DNA from: an uncultured Clostridia bacterium
GTDB taxonomy: Bacteria > Bacillota > Clostridia > Oscillospirales > Acutalibacteraceae
Length of the DNA stretch: 13,560 bases
Reading direction: 5' to 3'
Assembly: GCA_904420155.1 (NCBI GenBank)
Contig: CAJFUH010000170.1
Span: forward strand, 1 to 13,560
Position numbers and translations under genes: made by a program. The notes under the pieces are model-generated. The model did not search any database, was not told the origin of the DNA, and was given only the letters and a program-made list of their open reading frames with translations. Shown here piece by piece: positions 6,883 through 13,560 of this stretch; position 1 is the first letter of the stretch, and every line of letters begins with the position of its first letter.

Positions 6883-6964
6883 CATAAGTTCCTTCTTTCC
6901 CAAAACAGTATCAAGAATATGTTTTATTTTATCATAAATAATAGAAAAAGGAAATGAGAGCGAT

Positions 6965-7006
6965 AAAAAAACCCCCTCACTGGTTTTTAATCCAGTGAGG
7001 GGGTTT
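6965..7006 (-). terminator. Intrinsic terminator of the rpsF-ssb-rpsR operon
   Basis: A perfect 15-bp GC-rich stem, AAACCCCCTCACTGG (6969-6983) against CCAGTGAGGGGGTTT (6992-7006), with an 8-base loop. On the - strand the stem is followed by a T-run covering 6965-6970. It lies 15 bases after the rpsR stop codon. Confidence 0.95.
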
Positions 7007-7020
7007 GCAATAGCAAAAGA

Positions 7021-7281
7021 TTAGTCGCTGCTAAAAGGCAACAGGGCCAGATGACGGGCACGTTTAATAGCCACAGTCAGCTCACGCTGATGATGGGCGC
7101 AGGTACCGGTCACTCTGCGGGGAAGAATCTTTGCGCGCTCAGAAATGTAACGGCGCAGTCTGGCGATATCCTTATAATCGATGGATTCTACCTTATCTAC
7201 ACAGAAACCGCAAACTTTCTTACGGCCTTTGCGGCCGCCGCGGCGATTATCTCTTTCAGGTCTTTCGGTTCTTTCAGCCAT
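7021..7281 (-). CDS. rpsR: 30S ribosomal protein S18
   Basis: An 86-residue basic protein of the small-subunit platform, where it pairs with S6. The core is typical: KVCGFCVDKVESIDYKDI, then LRRYISERAKILPRRVTG and CAHHQRELTVAIKRARHLALLP. The N-terminal ~20 residues are charged and Arg/Gly-rich. The CxxC plus later Cys and His are those of zinc-binding (C+) S18 proteins. The start at 7281 follows AAAGGAG; the frame extends two turns upstream without a second site. It is the last gene of the operon, 57 bases after ssb and just before the terminator. Confidence 0.98.
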   Translation of the reverse strand: MAERTERPERDNRRGGRKGRKKVCGFCVDKVESIDYKDIARLRRYISERAKILPRRVTGTCAHHQRELTVAIKRARHLALLPFSSD

Positions 7282-7338
7282 GGTAAAGTCTCCTTTCAAA
7301 AAATACTCTCTTCGTCTGGTTGTTAGGAAAAATAAAAC

Positions 7339-7848
7339 TTAGAAGGGCAGATCGTCATCGGTGGGAATCTCCTCGAAATCGCCGGTATCCCCGGTGGAGA
7401 ACGAAGAAGCGGGTTCCATTTCCGGACGGCCCAATCCATTTTGTACAGGCTGCTGTTGATATCCGCTGTTATTGGAATAGCCCTGCTGGTATCCGCCGGC
7501 GTTTTGCGCGGAGTTGCTGTAACTATCCCGTTTGGATTCTGCGAAATGGACGTTGTCCGCTACGATCTCAAAAGCCTTGCGTTTGATGCCTTCCCGGTCG
7601 GTATAGCTGCGGGTTTGAATAGAACCCTGTACCGCTACCAATTGTCCTTTGTGGAAATAACGGCATACAAACTCAGCCGTAGAGCGCCATGCGACGACGT
7701 CGATAAAATCCGTCTGGCGTTCCGCGCCAGATTTGACATAACTGCGGTCTACCGCCAGCGTAAAGCTGGTAACAGCCAAATTATTCGGTGTATGGCGTAG
7801 CTCGGGATCAGCGGTCAGCCTACCCATTAAGATTGCTGTGTTGAGCAT
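7339..7848 (-). CDS. ssb: Single-stranded DNA-binding protein
   Basis: A 169-residue SSB that coats single-stranded DNA during replication, repair and recombination. The OB-fold (1-~105) begins MLNTAILMGRLTADPELR and contains FTLAVDRSY and DFIDVVAWRSTAEF. It is followed by a Gly/Gln/Asn/Ser-rich flexible linker and the acidic tail DDDLPF that recruits partner proteins. Length and layout are those of the main replicative SSB. It lies between rpsF (15-base gap) and rpsR, the standard Firmicute order. A GGTG-type site precedes the ATG. Confidence 0.98.
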   Translation of the reverse strand: MLNTAILMGRLTADPELRHTPNNLAVTSFTLAVDRSYVKSGAERQTDFIDVVAWRSTAEFVCRYFHKGQLVAVQGSIQTRSYTDREGIKRKAFEIVADNVHFAESKRDSYSNSAQNAGGYQQGYSNNSGYQQQPVQNGLGRPEMEPASSFSTGDTGDFEEIPTDDDLPF

Positions 7849-7863
7849 TCCAAATCACCTTCC

Positions 7864-8160
7864 TTAGTTTTCCTTCTTGACAATGAGAGAACGAAGGATA
7901 CCATCGGTAATCTTGTAGATACGATCCAGTTCGGCCGGGAACTCAGCGTCACTTGTGAAGTTGAACAGCACATAGTAGCCTTCTGTTTCCTTGTTGATCA
8001 TGTAGGCCAGTCTGCGCTTGCCCCATTCATCAACGCCATCCAGAGTTGCATGCTTCTCGATGAGATCTTTGAACTTCTGCACCATAGCGGCAACTCCCTC
8101 GTCACCCAATTTCATAGAGATGACGACAACGGTTTCGTAAGCACTTTTTACATTTGCCAT
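7864..8160 (-). CDS. rpsF: 30S ribosomal protein S6
   Basis: A 98-residue S6, which binds 16S rRNA with S18. Recognisable features are YETVVVISMKLGDEGVAAMVQKF, then VDEWGKRRLAYMINKETEGYYVLFNF and LRSLIVKKEN at the C-terminus. The start at 8160 has a near-perfect AGGAGGTG about 9 bases upstream; the reading frame continues upstream through the promoter and is not coding there. It is the first gene of rpsF-ssb-rpsR. Confidence 0.98.
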   Translation of the reverse strand: MANVKSAYETVVVISMKLGDEGVAAMVQKFKDLIEKHATLDGVDEWGKRRLAYMINKETEGYYVLFNFTSDAEFPAELDRIYKITDGILRSLIVKKEN

Positions 8161-8233
8161 GTTTACTTGCACCTCCTTTTGGACATTAGGCCCCGGTATG
8201 GCCGGAGCAAGGATATGATATTTTGACAATATC
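8161..8233 (-). promoter_or_regulatory. rpsF 5' leader with hairpin, candidate S6:S18 autoregulatory site
   Basis: A ~73-base leader contains a GC-rich hairpin: GCTCCGG pairs with CCGGGGC (one G·T pair) around a 5-base loop, at 8190-8208. In many bacteria the S6:S18 complex binds a leader structure with an exposed CCG to repress its own operon. This leader is in the right place and CCG-rich, but I could not confirm the exact consensus fold. Confidence 0.4.
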
Positions 8234-8268
8234 GGAATTATTATAGCGGTACGATTCCGATTTGTCAA
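8223..8268 (-). promoter_or_regulatory. Consensus rpsF operon promoter flanked by an inverted repeat
   Basis: On the - strand, exact consensus TTGACA (8263-8268), 17 bases, then TATAAT (8240-8245). The promoter is bracketed by an inverted repeat: TTGACAATATCGGAAT (8223-8238, + strand) against ATTCCGATTTGTCAA (8254-8268), matching except for one extra base. One arm covers the -35 box and the other the transcript start region. Because only one arm is transcribed, this must act, if at all, as DNA. Confidence 0.85.
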
Positions 8269-8338
8269 CTACGATCAAAAAGAAAATCACCTAACACAAA
8301 AAAAGTAGTTTTGTACAAGCTTCTGCGAAAAATCACTC

Positions 8339-8491
8339 CTACATGACAAAACAGAAGGGACGGCCCGCCGGATCCAGCAGGGTAATCCATTCGCCGTCCC
8401 TGTATTGGCTGCCCGCCAATTTTGCACCCAGTTTCAGAGCCTTTTCAACAAAAGACTGTAACTCTGTGTTGTCAACATGCCAATTTTTTCG
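8339..8491 (-). pseudogene. Remnant of a VOC/glyoxalase-like protein (C-terminal end only)
   Basis: Reading the - strand between two stops gives about 50 codons containing WHVDNTELQSFVEKALKLG and then DGEWITLLDPAGRPFCFVM before a TAG at 8339-8341. The His near the start, the helix ending in a LGAKL turn and the LDPAGxPFC strand are the last betaalpha-beta module of vicinal-oxygen-chelate family proteins. The rest of the domain is missing: the frame is blocked by TAG at 8489-8491 and the galU stop codon lies only 28 bases further. There is no start codon or ribosome binding site in a sensible place. It therefore looks like a decayed gene tail left between galU and rpsF. Confidence 0.65.
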
Positions 8492-8518
8492 CTAATCTTC
8501 TTGGAATGCAGGTTGTTT

Positions 8519-9388
8519 CTAGAGAGAAGAGGCAATTTCTTTTAAGTAAGCTTTAAAATCGCCTCCGATTTCCGGATGTTTCAAGGCAAGTTCTACTTGG
8601 GCCTGCATAATTCCCAGTTTATTGCCCATGTCGTACCGCTTGCCGGTAAAGTCCACTGCAACCATCCCGGTAGTGCGGGCCAATTGGCACATAGCGTCGG
8701 TCAGCTGGATTTCCCCGCCCGCGCCCGGTTGCGTGCGGTCCAGGATATCGAAAATTTCCGGAGGAAGGACACACCGTCCCAGAATGGAAAAAAGGGACAG
8801 GATTTTATCCGGGGAAGGTTTTTCCACCATATCTGTACATTGGTACAGATTATCCCGGATGGGATCAACCTTGAGGGAACTGTATTTTACAATGGCTTCC
8901 GGGGTGACTTCCTTGACCCCCAGCACGCCCTGGCCGAATTCTTCATAGGCCCGGATTAACTGCCCGCAGGCGGGATCCTCCCCAATAATCACATCGTCCC
9001 CATACAGCACGGCGAAGGGCTCGTTTCCCACAAAGGAACGGGCGCAGTTGACAGCGTGCCCCAGCCCTTTGGTTTCCTTTTGCCGGACAAAATAGATATT
9101 GGCAAGCTTGGATATGTCCACCACGGAATGGAACATGGCTTCTTTCTGGGAACCGGTGAGTTTCGCTTCCAGCTCTGGGGCGCGGTCGAAATGGTCCTCA
9201 ATCAACCCTTTCCCGCGGTTTGTGATAATCAGAATGTCGGTAATACCGGACCGCACCGCTTCTTCCACAATATACTGGATGGCGGGCTTGTCCACAATGG
9301 GCAGCATCTCTTTCGGCATGGCTTTGGTGGCGGGGAGAACCCGGGTGCCCAATCCCGCTGCGGGGATGACTGCTTTGGTTACTTTCAT
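8519..9388 (-). CDS. galU: UTP-glucose-1-phosphate uridylyltransferase
   Basis: A 289-residue cytosolic enzyme making UDP-glucose from UTP and glucose-1-phosphate, for glycolipids, teichoic acid glycosylation, capsule and galactose metabolism. The nucleotide-binding motif GLGTRVLPATKAMPKEMLP is at ~12-30, followed by IVDKPAIQYIVEEA. Also present are FAVLYGDDVI, MVEKP, a GRCVLPPEIFDIL strand (usually GRYVL) and GAGGEIQLTDAM near the end of the catalytic core. The length matches GalU. AGGAGG lies about 7 bases before the ATG. It starts 42 bases after the RING-like gene with no promoter between, so the two probably share a transcript. No clear terminator follows; an 8-bp GC repeat inside the VOC remnant is a weak candidate. 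Confidence 0.97.
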   Translation of the reverse strand: MKVTKAVIPAAGLGTRVLPATKAMPKEMLPIVDKPAIQYIVEEAVRSGITDILIITNRGKGLIEDHFDRAPELEAKLTGSQKEAMFHSVVDISKLANIYFVRQKETKGLGHAVNCARSFVGNEPFAVLYGDDVIIGEDPACGQLIRAYEEFGQGVLGVKEVTPEAIVKYSSLKVDPIRDNLYQCTDMVEKPSPDKILSLFSILGRCVLPPEIFDILDRTQPGAGGEIQLTDAMCQLARTTGMVAVDFTGKRYDMGNKLGIMQAQVELALKHPEIGGDFKAYLKEIASSL

Positions 9389-9430
9389 GGAAAAACCTCC
9401 TGTATGGTCTGCTTTTTCAGGTTGACCATT

Positions 9431-10447
9431 TTATAAGAAATAGGGTAAATAACTGACAATCATATAAGTTACCAGCAAACAAATAGCCAGGGGAATATTG
9501 ACCCCTCCCGCTGCTTGCAGTTTTTGGGTACGTGCTTCTTCGGAAACCGCAGTTTCGTTGAATTTCTTTACCGTCCTGACGCAATGTCGGTAATAGAACC
9601 GGTTGCCCTGGAATCCGACAATAAAATGAAGGGCCCATCGGATTACATCGGCTATCATGGGGATATAGAATAGCAATTGCGTCCCAAAGTCCTTTGTCCC
9701 AATCTCCTGTATCAAGAGCGGAATGTATTCCATGGAATAGATCTGGCTGTCGGTTAAATTCATAGACTGAATCATGGGCCACCATACGAAGACCTGGGCC
9801 GCCAGGTTGGCCAGGGTACAGGCTACCATCAACAGGCAGACAAGAATACCGTATTTATACTGTTTGCGGTACAGCATCCAGCCGCCGGCAAATAAAAAGG
9901 CGCAAAACCCGAATCGCCCTTTGTTGGCTTTTTTGATACGGTCGAATACCGGCAGATAATAGGGAGTATTGGGCCCCACCAGTTTGGCGACGTCAGATGC
10001 GGGCACGCCGTCGAAATCCTCCGCGGGATTGACCCCTCCTAGAGGATCAAATGCCACGAAAGGCATGCCGCCCATGGGGGATTGGCCGGGCGCGCCCTGT
10101 CCCGGGAAGGGAAAACCTCCGGGCCTGGCCTCGTTTGAGGATAGGGGGAAACCGCATTTATCACAGAAAAGAGCGTCTTTATAATTTTGCGCGCCGCAGC
10201 GGGGGCATGGTTTTACCCGCTGATTATCTTGGGCGTTATCCTCTTCTTGTGTATTCGGTTCTTCCTGGCGTTGCGGGGGGGTCCACGCCTCGCTGGTTCC
10301 ATGTTTATCGCTGTAAACGCAATGTCCCACTTTTTGGTAGCATTCACGATGGTATGGCGCGCCGCATTCGGGACATACGACAATATCATCTTCGGGAGTG
10401 AATTCCTTGTGGCACACTGGGCAGGGGATTCCCGTATAATCGATCAT
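9431..10447 (-). CDS. Membrane protein with RING-like zinc finger, zinc ribbon and DUF2628-like region
   Basis: A 338-residue protein of unknown function. The N-terminus has a RING/PHD-like treble of metal ligands: Cys9, Cys12, Cys25, Cys28, His33, Cys36 and His42/Cys43, resembling the family called prokaryotic RING finger 1. An acidic Gln/Glu-rich linker leads to a zinc ribbon (Cys81, Cys84, Cys95, Cys98), then a Pro/Gly/Met-rich stretch (~109-140). The C-terminal half is membrane-embedded with about four helices (~180-195, 198-222, ~255-280, ~316-336); the GRFGFCAFLFAGGWMLYRKQ segment resembles DUF2628. The zinc modules probably face the cytoplasm and may bind protein or RNA; no ubiquitin-like partner is visible. 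AGGAGG precedes the chosen ATG, and the promoter lies just upstream, leaving only ~15 leader bases. The longer frame upstream is not supported. Co-transcribed with galU. Confidence 0.85.
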   Translation of the reverse strand: MIDYTGIPCPVCHKEFTPEDDIVVCPECGAPYHRECYQKVGHCVYSDKHGTSEAWTPPQRQEEPNTQEEDNAQDNQRVKPCPRCGAQNYKDALFCDKCGFPLSSNEARPGGFPFPGQGAPGQSPMGGMPFVAFDPLGGVNPAEDFDGVPASDVAKLVGPNTPYYLPVFDRIKKANKGRFGFCAFLFAGGWMLYRKQYKYGILVCLLMVACTLANLAAQVFVWWPMIQSMNLTDSQIYSMEYIPLLIQEIGTKDFGTQLLFYIPMIADVIRWALHFIVGFQGNRFYYRHCVRTVKKFNETAVSEEARTQKLQAAGGVNIPLAICLLVTYMIVSYLPYFL

Positions 10448-10468
10448 AAGATTTCCTCCTTTTTTCCT

Positions 10469-10497
10469 ATTGTAACGAATTTTTGGAAAAACTGCAA
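10469..10497 (-). promoter_or_regulatory. Predicted promoter of the RING-like gene and galU
   Basis: On the - strand TTGCAG (10492-10497), 17 bases, then TACAAT (10469-10474), ending 21 bases before the start codon. It is divergent from the prfB promoter, about 75 bases away. Confidence 0.75.
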
Positions 10498-10569
10498 TCA
10501 TTGCCAATAAGTATTTACGTTCGTGTAACATTTACTGCAAGGATTTTGAATGGGAAACCGCGCTTTTCC

Positions 10570-10598
10570 TTTACTTTTTCCCAAATCTCCTTTATAAT
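10570..10598 (+). promoter_or_regulatory. Predicted prfB promoter
   Basis: TTTACT (10570-10575), 17 bases, then a perfect TATAAT (10593-10598). The leader before the prfB start codon is about 48 bases. Confidence 0.75.
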
Positions 10599-10653
10599 AA
10601 GCAGTCAGAGAAATGATAAGGGTTCCTGAAAATGGAAAGACGAGGAGACAATC

Positions 10654-11781
10654 ATGCTGCAATTTGAGGAATTGAAATTGGCGCTGGAAGACTTACAGCC
10701 GGATTTAAAAGATTTAAAAGATGCTCTGGGCATGGAAGCCATGGAGAGGGAAATCGCAGAGCTGGAACAGAAGCAGGCGGAGCCGGGCTTCTGGGACCGG
10801 ATGGAAGAATCCCAAAAGATTTTACAGCGCGCCAGCTTTTTGAAGAACAGAGTAGAAGACTATCAAAAATTGGTATCGACCTATGAAGATGCTCTGGCCC
10901 TTATTGAAATGGGGGATGAAGCGGAGGATCTTTCCCTGCTGCCAGAAGCTCAGGAAGAAGTAGAAAAGATTAAACAGGAATTGGAGCGCCAGCGGCTGGA
11001 CACCCTGCTGACCGGGGAATACGACAGTCACAATGCCATTCTTACCTTCCACGCGGGAGCCGGCGGGACTGAAGCGCAGGACTGGGCGGAAATGCTTTAC
11101 CGCATGTACTGCCGTTGGGCGGAACGCCATAATTACACGGTAAAGACGCTGGATTATTTAGATGGGGAAGAAGCGGGGTTAAAAAGCGCATCCATTTTGA
11201 TTGAAGGCCCCAACGCTTACGGTTATCTCAAAAGCGAAGCGGGTGTTCACCGGTTGGTGAGGGTATCTCCTTTCGACGCCTCCGGGCGCAGGCATACGTC
11301 TTTTGCCTCCTTGGAGGTCATGCCGGAAATTGACGACAGTATTGAAGTGCATATTGCGCCGGAAGACATCAAAATGGACGTATTCCGAAGCAGCGGCGCC
11401 GGCGGCCAGCATATCAATAAAACCTCTTCGGCGGTGCGTTTGACCCATATCCCTACCGGCATCGTAGTGGCGTGCCAGAATGAACGCAGCCAGCACCAAA
11501 ACCGGGAAGTGGCCATGAAGATGCTGATCTCCAAATTGGTGGAAATCAAAGAAAGGGAACACCTGGACAAGATTGAGGATATCAAAGGGGTACAAAAGGA
11601 AATCGCATGGGGGTCCCAGATCCGCTCTTATGTCTTTATGCCCTATACCTTGGTAAAAGATCACCGGACCGGTTATGAAATGGGCAACATCAGCGCGGTA
11701 ATGGATGGTGATCTGGACGGATTTATCAACGCTTACCTGAAAGCAGAGAGTTTGCATTCCCTGGAGAATAACGAACGGTAA
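10654..11781 (+). CDS. prfB: Peptide chain release factor 2, uninterrupted reading frame
   Basis: A 375-residue RF2 that recognises UGA and UAA stop codons and triggers release of the finished protein. Helical domain 1 spans ~1-110. The codon-reading tripeptide SPF is at 205-207 in VRVSPFDASGRRHTSF, and the catalytic GGQ is at 250-252 in SSGAGGQHINKTSSAVRLTHIPTG. SPF rather than PxT distinguishes RF2 from RF1. In many bacteria prfB carries an in-frame UGA around codon 26 that needs a +1 frameshift for autoregulation. Here the equivalent place reads CTG GGC ATG (Leu25-Gly26-Met27): there is no UGA, and the frame is continuous. GAGGAG precedes the ATG by about 7 bases. It is transcribed alone, with its own terminator. 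Confidence 0.97.
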   Translation: MLQFEELKLALEDLQPDLKDLKDALGMEAMEREIAELEQKQAEPGFWDRMEESQKILQRASFLKNRVEDYQKLVSTYEDALALIEMGDEAEDLSLLPEAQEEVEKIKQELERQRLDTLLTGEYDSHNAILTFHAGAGGTEAQDWAEMLYRMYCRWAERHNYTVKTLDYLDGEEAGLKSASILIEGPNAYGYLKSEAGVHRLVRVSPFDASGRRHTSFASLEVMPEIDDSIEVHIAPEDIKMDVFRSSGAGGQHINKTSSAVRLTHIPTGIVVACQNERSQHQNREVAMKMLISKLVEIKEREHLDKIEDIKGVQKEIAWGSQIRSYVFMPYTLVKDHRTGYEMGNISAVMDGDLDGFINAYLKAESLHSLENNER

Positions 11782-11840
11782 GGGGATAGCAGGACGGAAA
11801 CTGTAGATAGTTTGCCCGTTGTTTGAAATTTACAATCGAA

Positions 11841-11887
11841 AGGGATATTCCGGTAGCTTAAAAGTTCCGGAATATCCCTGCTTTTTT
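11841..11887 (+). terminator. Intrinsic terminator of prfB
   Basis: A perfect 13-bp stem, AGGGATATTCCGG (11841-11853) with CCGGAATATCCCT (11867-11879), a 13-base loop and a T-run at 11882-11887. It starts 60 bases after the prfB stop codon. Confidence 0.95.
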
Positions 11888-12058
11888 ATACGCTTTCCGA
11901 TGCTTCCCATAAATAAGACTTTTTATGGGGCCTAGCAGAAAGGATATCTCTGAAAATACAAGAAATGCTGTACAAAATTCCATATGGGAAGACGCCTTTT
12001 GCGGCGATTGTGCAGATTTTTTGCTGCCCTTTTCTTTTTTGTAAAACAACGGTATAAT
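11888..12058. other. Non-coding gap before the HAD gene, with a possible promoter
   Basis: No gene is supported here. A TATAAT at 12053-12058 is a good -10 box about 35 bases ahead of the HAD start, but the bases at the right distance upstream (TTTTCT, 12030-12035) are a poor -35. A short CGCC/GGCG hairpin lies near 11995-12008. I see nothing else. Confidence 0.4.
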
Positions 12059-12104
12059 AGAAACGACTTGAGAGAACTGTTTTAGGAAAGGGATGGGCCT
12101 TGTC

Positions 12105-12890
12105 ATGATAAAATTAATCGCCACGGATTTGGACGGCACCTTGCTGGATGAAGATAAAAATTTACCTCCGGATTTTCTGTCCCTTTTGGATCAGCTGCTC
12201 AAGAAGGGCATCCATTTTGTAGCCGCAAGCGGGCGGTCTTCCACCTCTTTGCGGGGGCAGTTTGGCCCCTATGATACCGAGATCACCTGCATTTGCGATA
12301 ACGGGGCCTGCCTGATGGAAAAAGGGGTGATTACACAGACTAGCCCCCTGCCCCGGGAAGTCATCCATCGGATTATTCAGGCATGCCGCGCCATTCCAGA
12401 TATCAGCTTGGTGCTGGCAGGGGCGCATAACGCCCACATCTCCCCTTATACAGAGGAATTCGCCTGGGAGCTGGAGCGTTATTATCCCCATCATGAACTC
12501 CACGACGATTTGGAACATGTCACAGAAGGTATTTTCAAGATCGCCGTCTGCGACATGAAAGGAGCCGCCGTCAATTCCTATCCGGTGCTTAAGGCAGAGT
12601 TTGGAGGCAGCCTATCTATGGCGGTATCCGGCGACCATTGGATGGACATCATGAACCAGGGGGTTAACAAAGGAAGCGCTCTACAAAAACTTCAGAAGAA
12701 ACTGGGGATTACTCCGGAGGAAACCATGGCTTTTGGAGATTATTACAACGATGTGGAAATGCTTCAGCAGGCGGCCTATAGTTTTGTTATGGAAAACGCC
12801 AATCCCGACTTGCGTCCTTTCGGCAGGTATTTGGCCAAAAGCAACCGGGAATATGGGGTGGCACAGGCCATCCGGCAATATGCCCTGTAA
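12105..12890 (+). CDS. Cof-type HAD phosphatase
   Basis: A 261-residue cytosolic haloacid dehalogenase-superfamily hydrolase of the Cof (IIB cap) subfamily, which usually dephosphorylates sugar phosphates or flavin/nucleotide phosphates. Motif I is DLDGTL with Asp8 (nucleophile) and Asp10; motif II is Ser42 in AASGRS; motif III is Lys189 in NKGSALQKL; motif IV is GDYYNDVEML with Asp212 and Asp216. The cap domain lies between motifs II and III (~75-180). I chose the ATG at 12105 because family members begin MIKLIATDLDG; an in-frame ATG at 12093 abuts AGGAAAGGG and could also be used, adding four residues. Substrate cannot be predicted. It stands alone, with no obvious terminator before the rplU promoter. 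Confidence 0.92.
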   Translation: MIKLIATDLDGTLLDEDKNLPPDFLSLLDQLLKKGIHFVAASGRSSTSLRGQFGPYDTEITCICDNGACLMEKGVITQTSPLPREVIHRIIQACRAIPDISLVLAGAHNAHISPYTEEFAWELERYYPHHELHDDLEHVTEGIFKIAVCDMKGAAVNSYPVLKAEFGGSLSMAVSGDHWMDIMNQGVNKGSALQKLQKKLGITPEETMAFGDYYNDVEMLQQAAYSFVMENANPDLRPFGRYLAKSNREYGVAQAIRQYAL

Positions 12891-12946
12891 TGGGTTCCTA
12901 CTTGTAAAAAACAACTCTGATAGAAAACAAAAGATGCGGAAAAGAA

Positions 12947-12975
12947 TTGACTTTTTTGACAGATTGTGTTATTAT
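12947..12975 (+). promoter_or_regulatory. Predicted rplU operon promoter
   Basis: TTGACT (12947-12952), 17 bases, then TATTAT (12970-12975). It lies 57 bases after the HAD stop codon and drives the L21 leader. Confidence 0.8.
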
Positions 12976-12977
12976 GG

Positions 12978-13058
12978 CTAAGCCGCTTATTACGGGCTTT
13001 TAAGAGAGCAAAGCTCCGCCTAGTGGATAGCGAGATTAAAAAAGGCAGGTGCCTCAAT
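12978..13058 (+). promoter_or_regulatory. Ribosomal protein L21 leader RNA
   Basis: A structured ~80-base leader directly before rplU. Visible pairings include AGCC with GGCT around ATTAC-type loop bases (12980-13000) and GAGC-AAA-GCTC (13005-13016), followed by CCGCCTAGTGG and an A-rich run before the ribosome binding site. Layout and sequence fit the Firmicute L21 leader family as I remember it, in which a ribosomal protein of the operon is thought to control expression. Confidence 0.7.
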
Positions 13059-13060
13059 TC

Positions 13061-13369
13061 ATGTATGCAGTAATTGAAACCGGCGGCAAGCAGTATAAAG
13101 TAGAAGCAGGAGATGTCATCTACGTAGAGAAGCTTGCGGCGGAAGACGATGCCACCGTAGAGTTTAAGGTTGTAGCGGTTGGAGGAGAAGACGGCCTGAA
13201 GGTTGGTACTCCTTATGTCGATGCAGCCAAAGTAACCGGTAAAGTGCTCAAGACCGGAAAAGGGAAAAAGATTACCGTCTTTACCTACAAGCCTAAAAAG
13301 GGTGAGAAGCGCAAGATGGGCCACAGACAGCCCTATACCAAGGTGCAGATTGAAGCAGTTAACGCTTAA
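13061..13369 (+). CDS. rplU: 50S ribosomal protein L21
   Basis: A 102-residue L21, which binds 23S rRNA together with L20. It begins MYAVIETGGKQYKVEAGDVIYVEKL and has VGTPYV and the C-terminal KPKKGEKRKMGHRQPYTKVQI that contacts rRNA. The length is normal. The ATG at 13061 is preferred over an in-frame GTG at 13049, which lies inside the GGCAGGTG site serving the ATG. Its stop codon overlaps the start of prp. Confidence 0.98.
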   Translation: MYAVIETGGKQYKVEAGDVIYVEKLAAEDDATVEFKVVAVGGEDGLKVGTPYVDAAKVTGKVLKTGKGKKITVFTYKPKKGEKRKMGHRQPYTKVQIEAVNA

Positions 13370-13560
13370 TGATTTCGGTTGAGTTTTTTACTACCGAAGC
13401 AGGCGAATTGACAGGCTTTCAGATCAGAGGACATGCAGGCGGCGTAGCGGGACAGGATATCGTATGCGCGGCGGTTTCCTCGGCGGCTTATATGGCGGCG
13501 AATACCATCACTGAAATTCTTCATGTAGACGCCAGCGTGGCGGCGATGGAAGAAGGGGAA
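13369..13560 (+). CDS. prp: Ribosomal-processing cysteine protease Prp (5' part, cut by window end)
   Basis: The first 64 codons of a gene starting in TAATG, where the A of the rplU stop is the first base of its ATG, implying translational coupling. The translation opens MISVEFFTTEAGELTGFQIRG and shows the catalytic pair of the family: His22 in GHAGG and Cys33 in DIVCAAVSSAAY. In Firmicutes, Prp (YsxB) removes an N-terminal extension from ribosomal protein L27 and is encoded between rplU and rpmA; the latter should follow outside this window. Confidence 0.93.
   Translation, partial: MISVEFFTTEAGELTGFQIRGHAGGVAGQDIVCAAVSSAAYMAANTITEILHVDASVAAMEEGE

Noticed and set aside
11179..11757. 192-codon open frame on the - strand within prfB
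   Set aside because: Shadow of the conserved RF2 gene; no ribosome binding site or known domain.

Overview
The window looks like a piece of chromosome from a Gram-positive anaerobe of the class Clostridia, probably an Oscillospiraceae/Ruminococcaceae-type gut bacterium. This is inferred from strong AGGAGG-type ribosome binding sites, near-consensus sigma-A promoters, a reverse rubrerythrin next to a PerR regulator, the rpsF-ssb-rpsR operon and the rplU-prp order typical of Firmicutes. I see no phage, transposase, CRISPR array, rRNA or tRNA. Most of the window is housekeeping, with a few less ordinary genes and regulatory sites in the left half.

Layout. (1) 1-2950, + strand: a short-chain dehydrogenase; about 500 bases without a gene that hold a perfect 18-bp inverted repeat; then an AT-rich gene for a NYN/PIN-like nuclease-domain protein with its own promoter and terminator. 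(2) 2980-4463, - strand: perR and a reverse rubrerythrin form an oxidative-stress unit, with a perfect 21-bp palindrome in the spacer of the predicted rubrerythrin promoter. Downstream lies a two-helix membrane protein with a GIIGGAD motif. (3) 4601-6882: a membrane-anchored polysaccharide deacetylase (+) faces a VanY-type D,D-carboxypeptidase with two Ig-like domains (-); both act on the cell envelope. (4) 6965-8268, - strand: rpsF-ssb-rpsR with a consensus promoter inside an inverted repeat, a leader and a strong terminator. (5) 8339-10497, - strand: a membrane protein with a RING-like zinc finger followed by galU, then a decayed VOC/glyoxalase fragment. (6) 10570-11887, + strand: prfB (release factor 2) with no programmed frameshift, and its terminator. 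(7) 12105-13560, + strand: a Cof-type HAD phosphatase, then the L21 leader, rplU, and the start of prp, which overlaps rplU by one base and runs off the window.

How they work together: PerR probably senses peroxide and controls rubrerythrin, which removes it. GalU supplies UDP-glucose for envelope polymers, and the deacetylase and carboxypeptidase trim the wall. rpsF, rpsR, ssb, prfB, rplU and prp belong to translation and replication. The items most worth a second look are the rubrerythrin promoter palindrome, the NYN-domain protein, the small GIIGGAD membrane protein, the RING-like protein paired with galU, and the inverted repeat around the rpsF promoter. I do not see a clear new multi-gene system.
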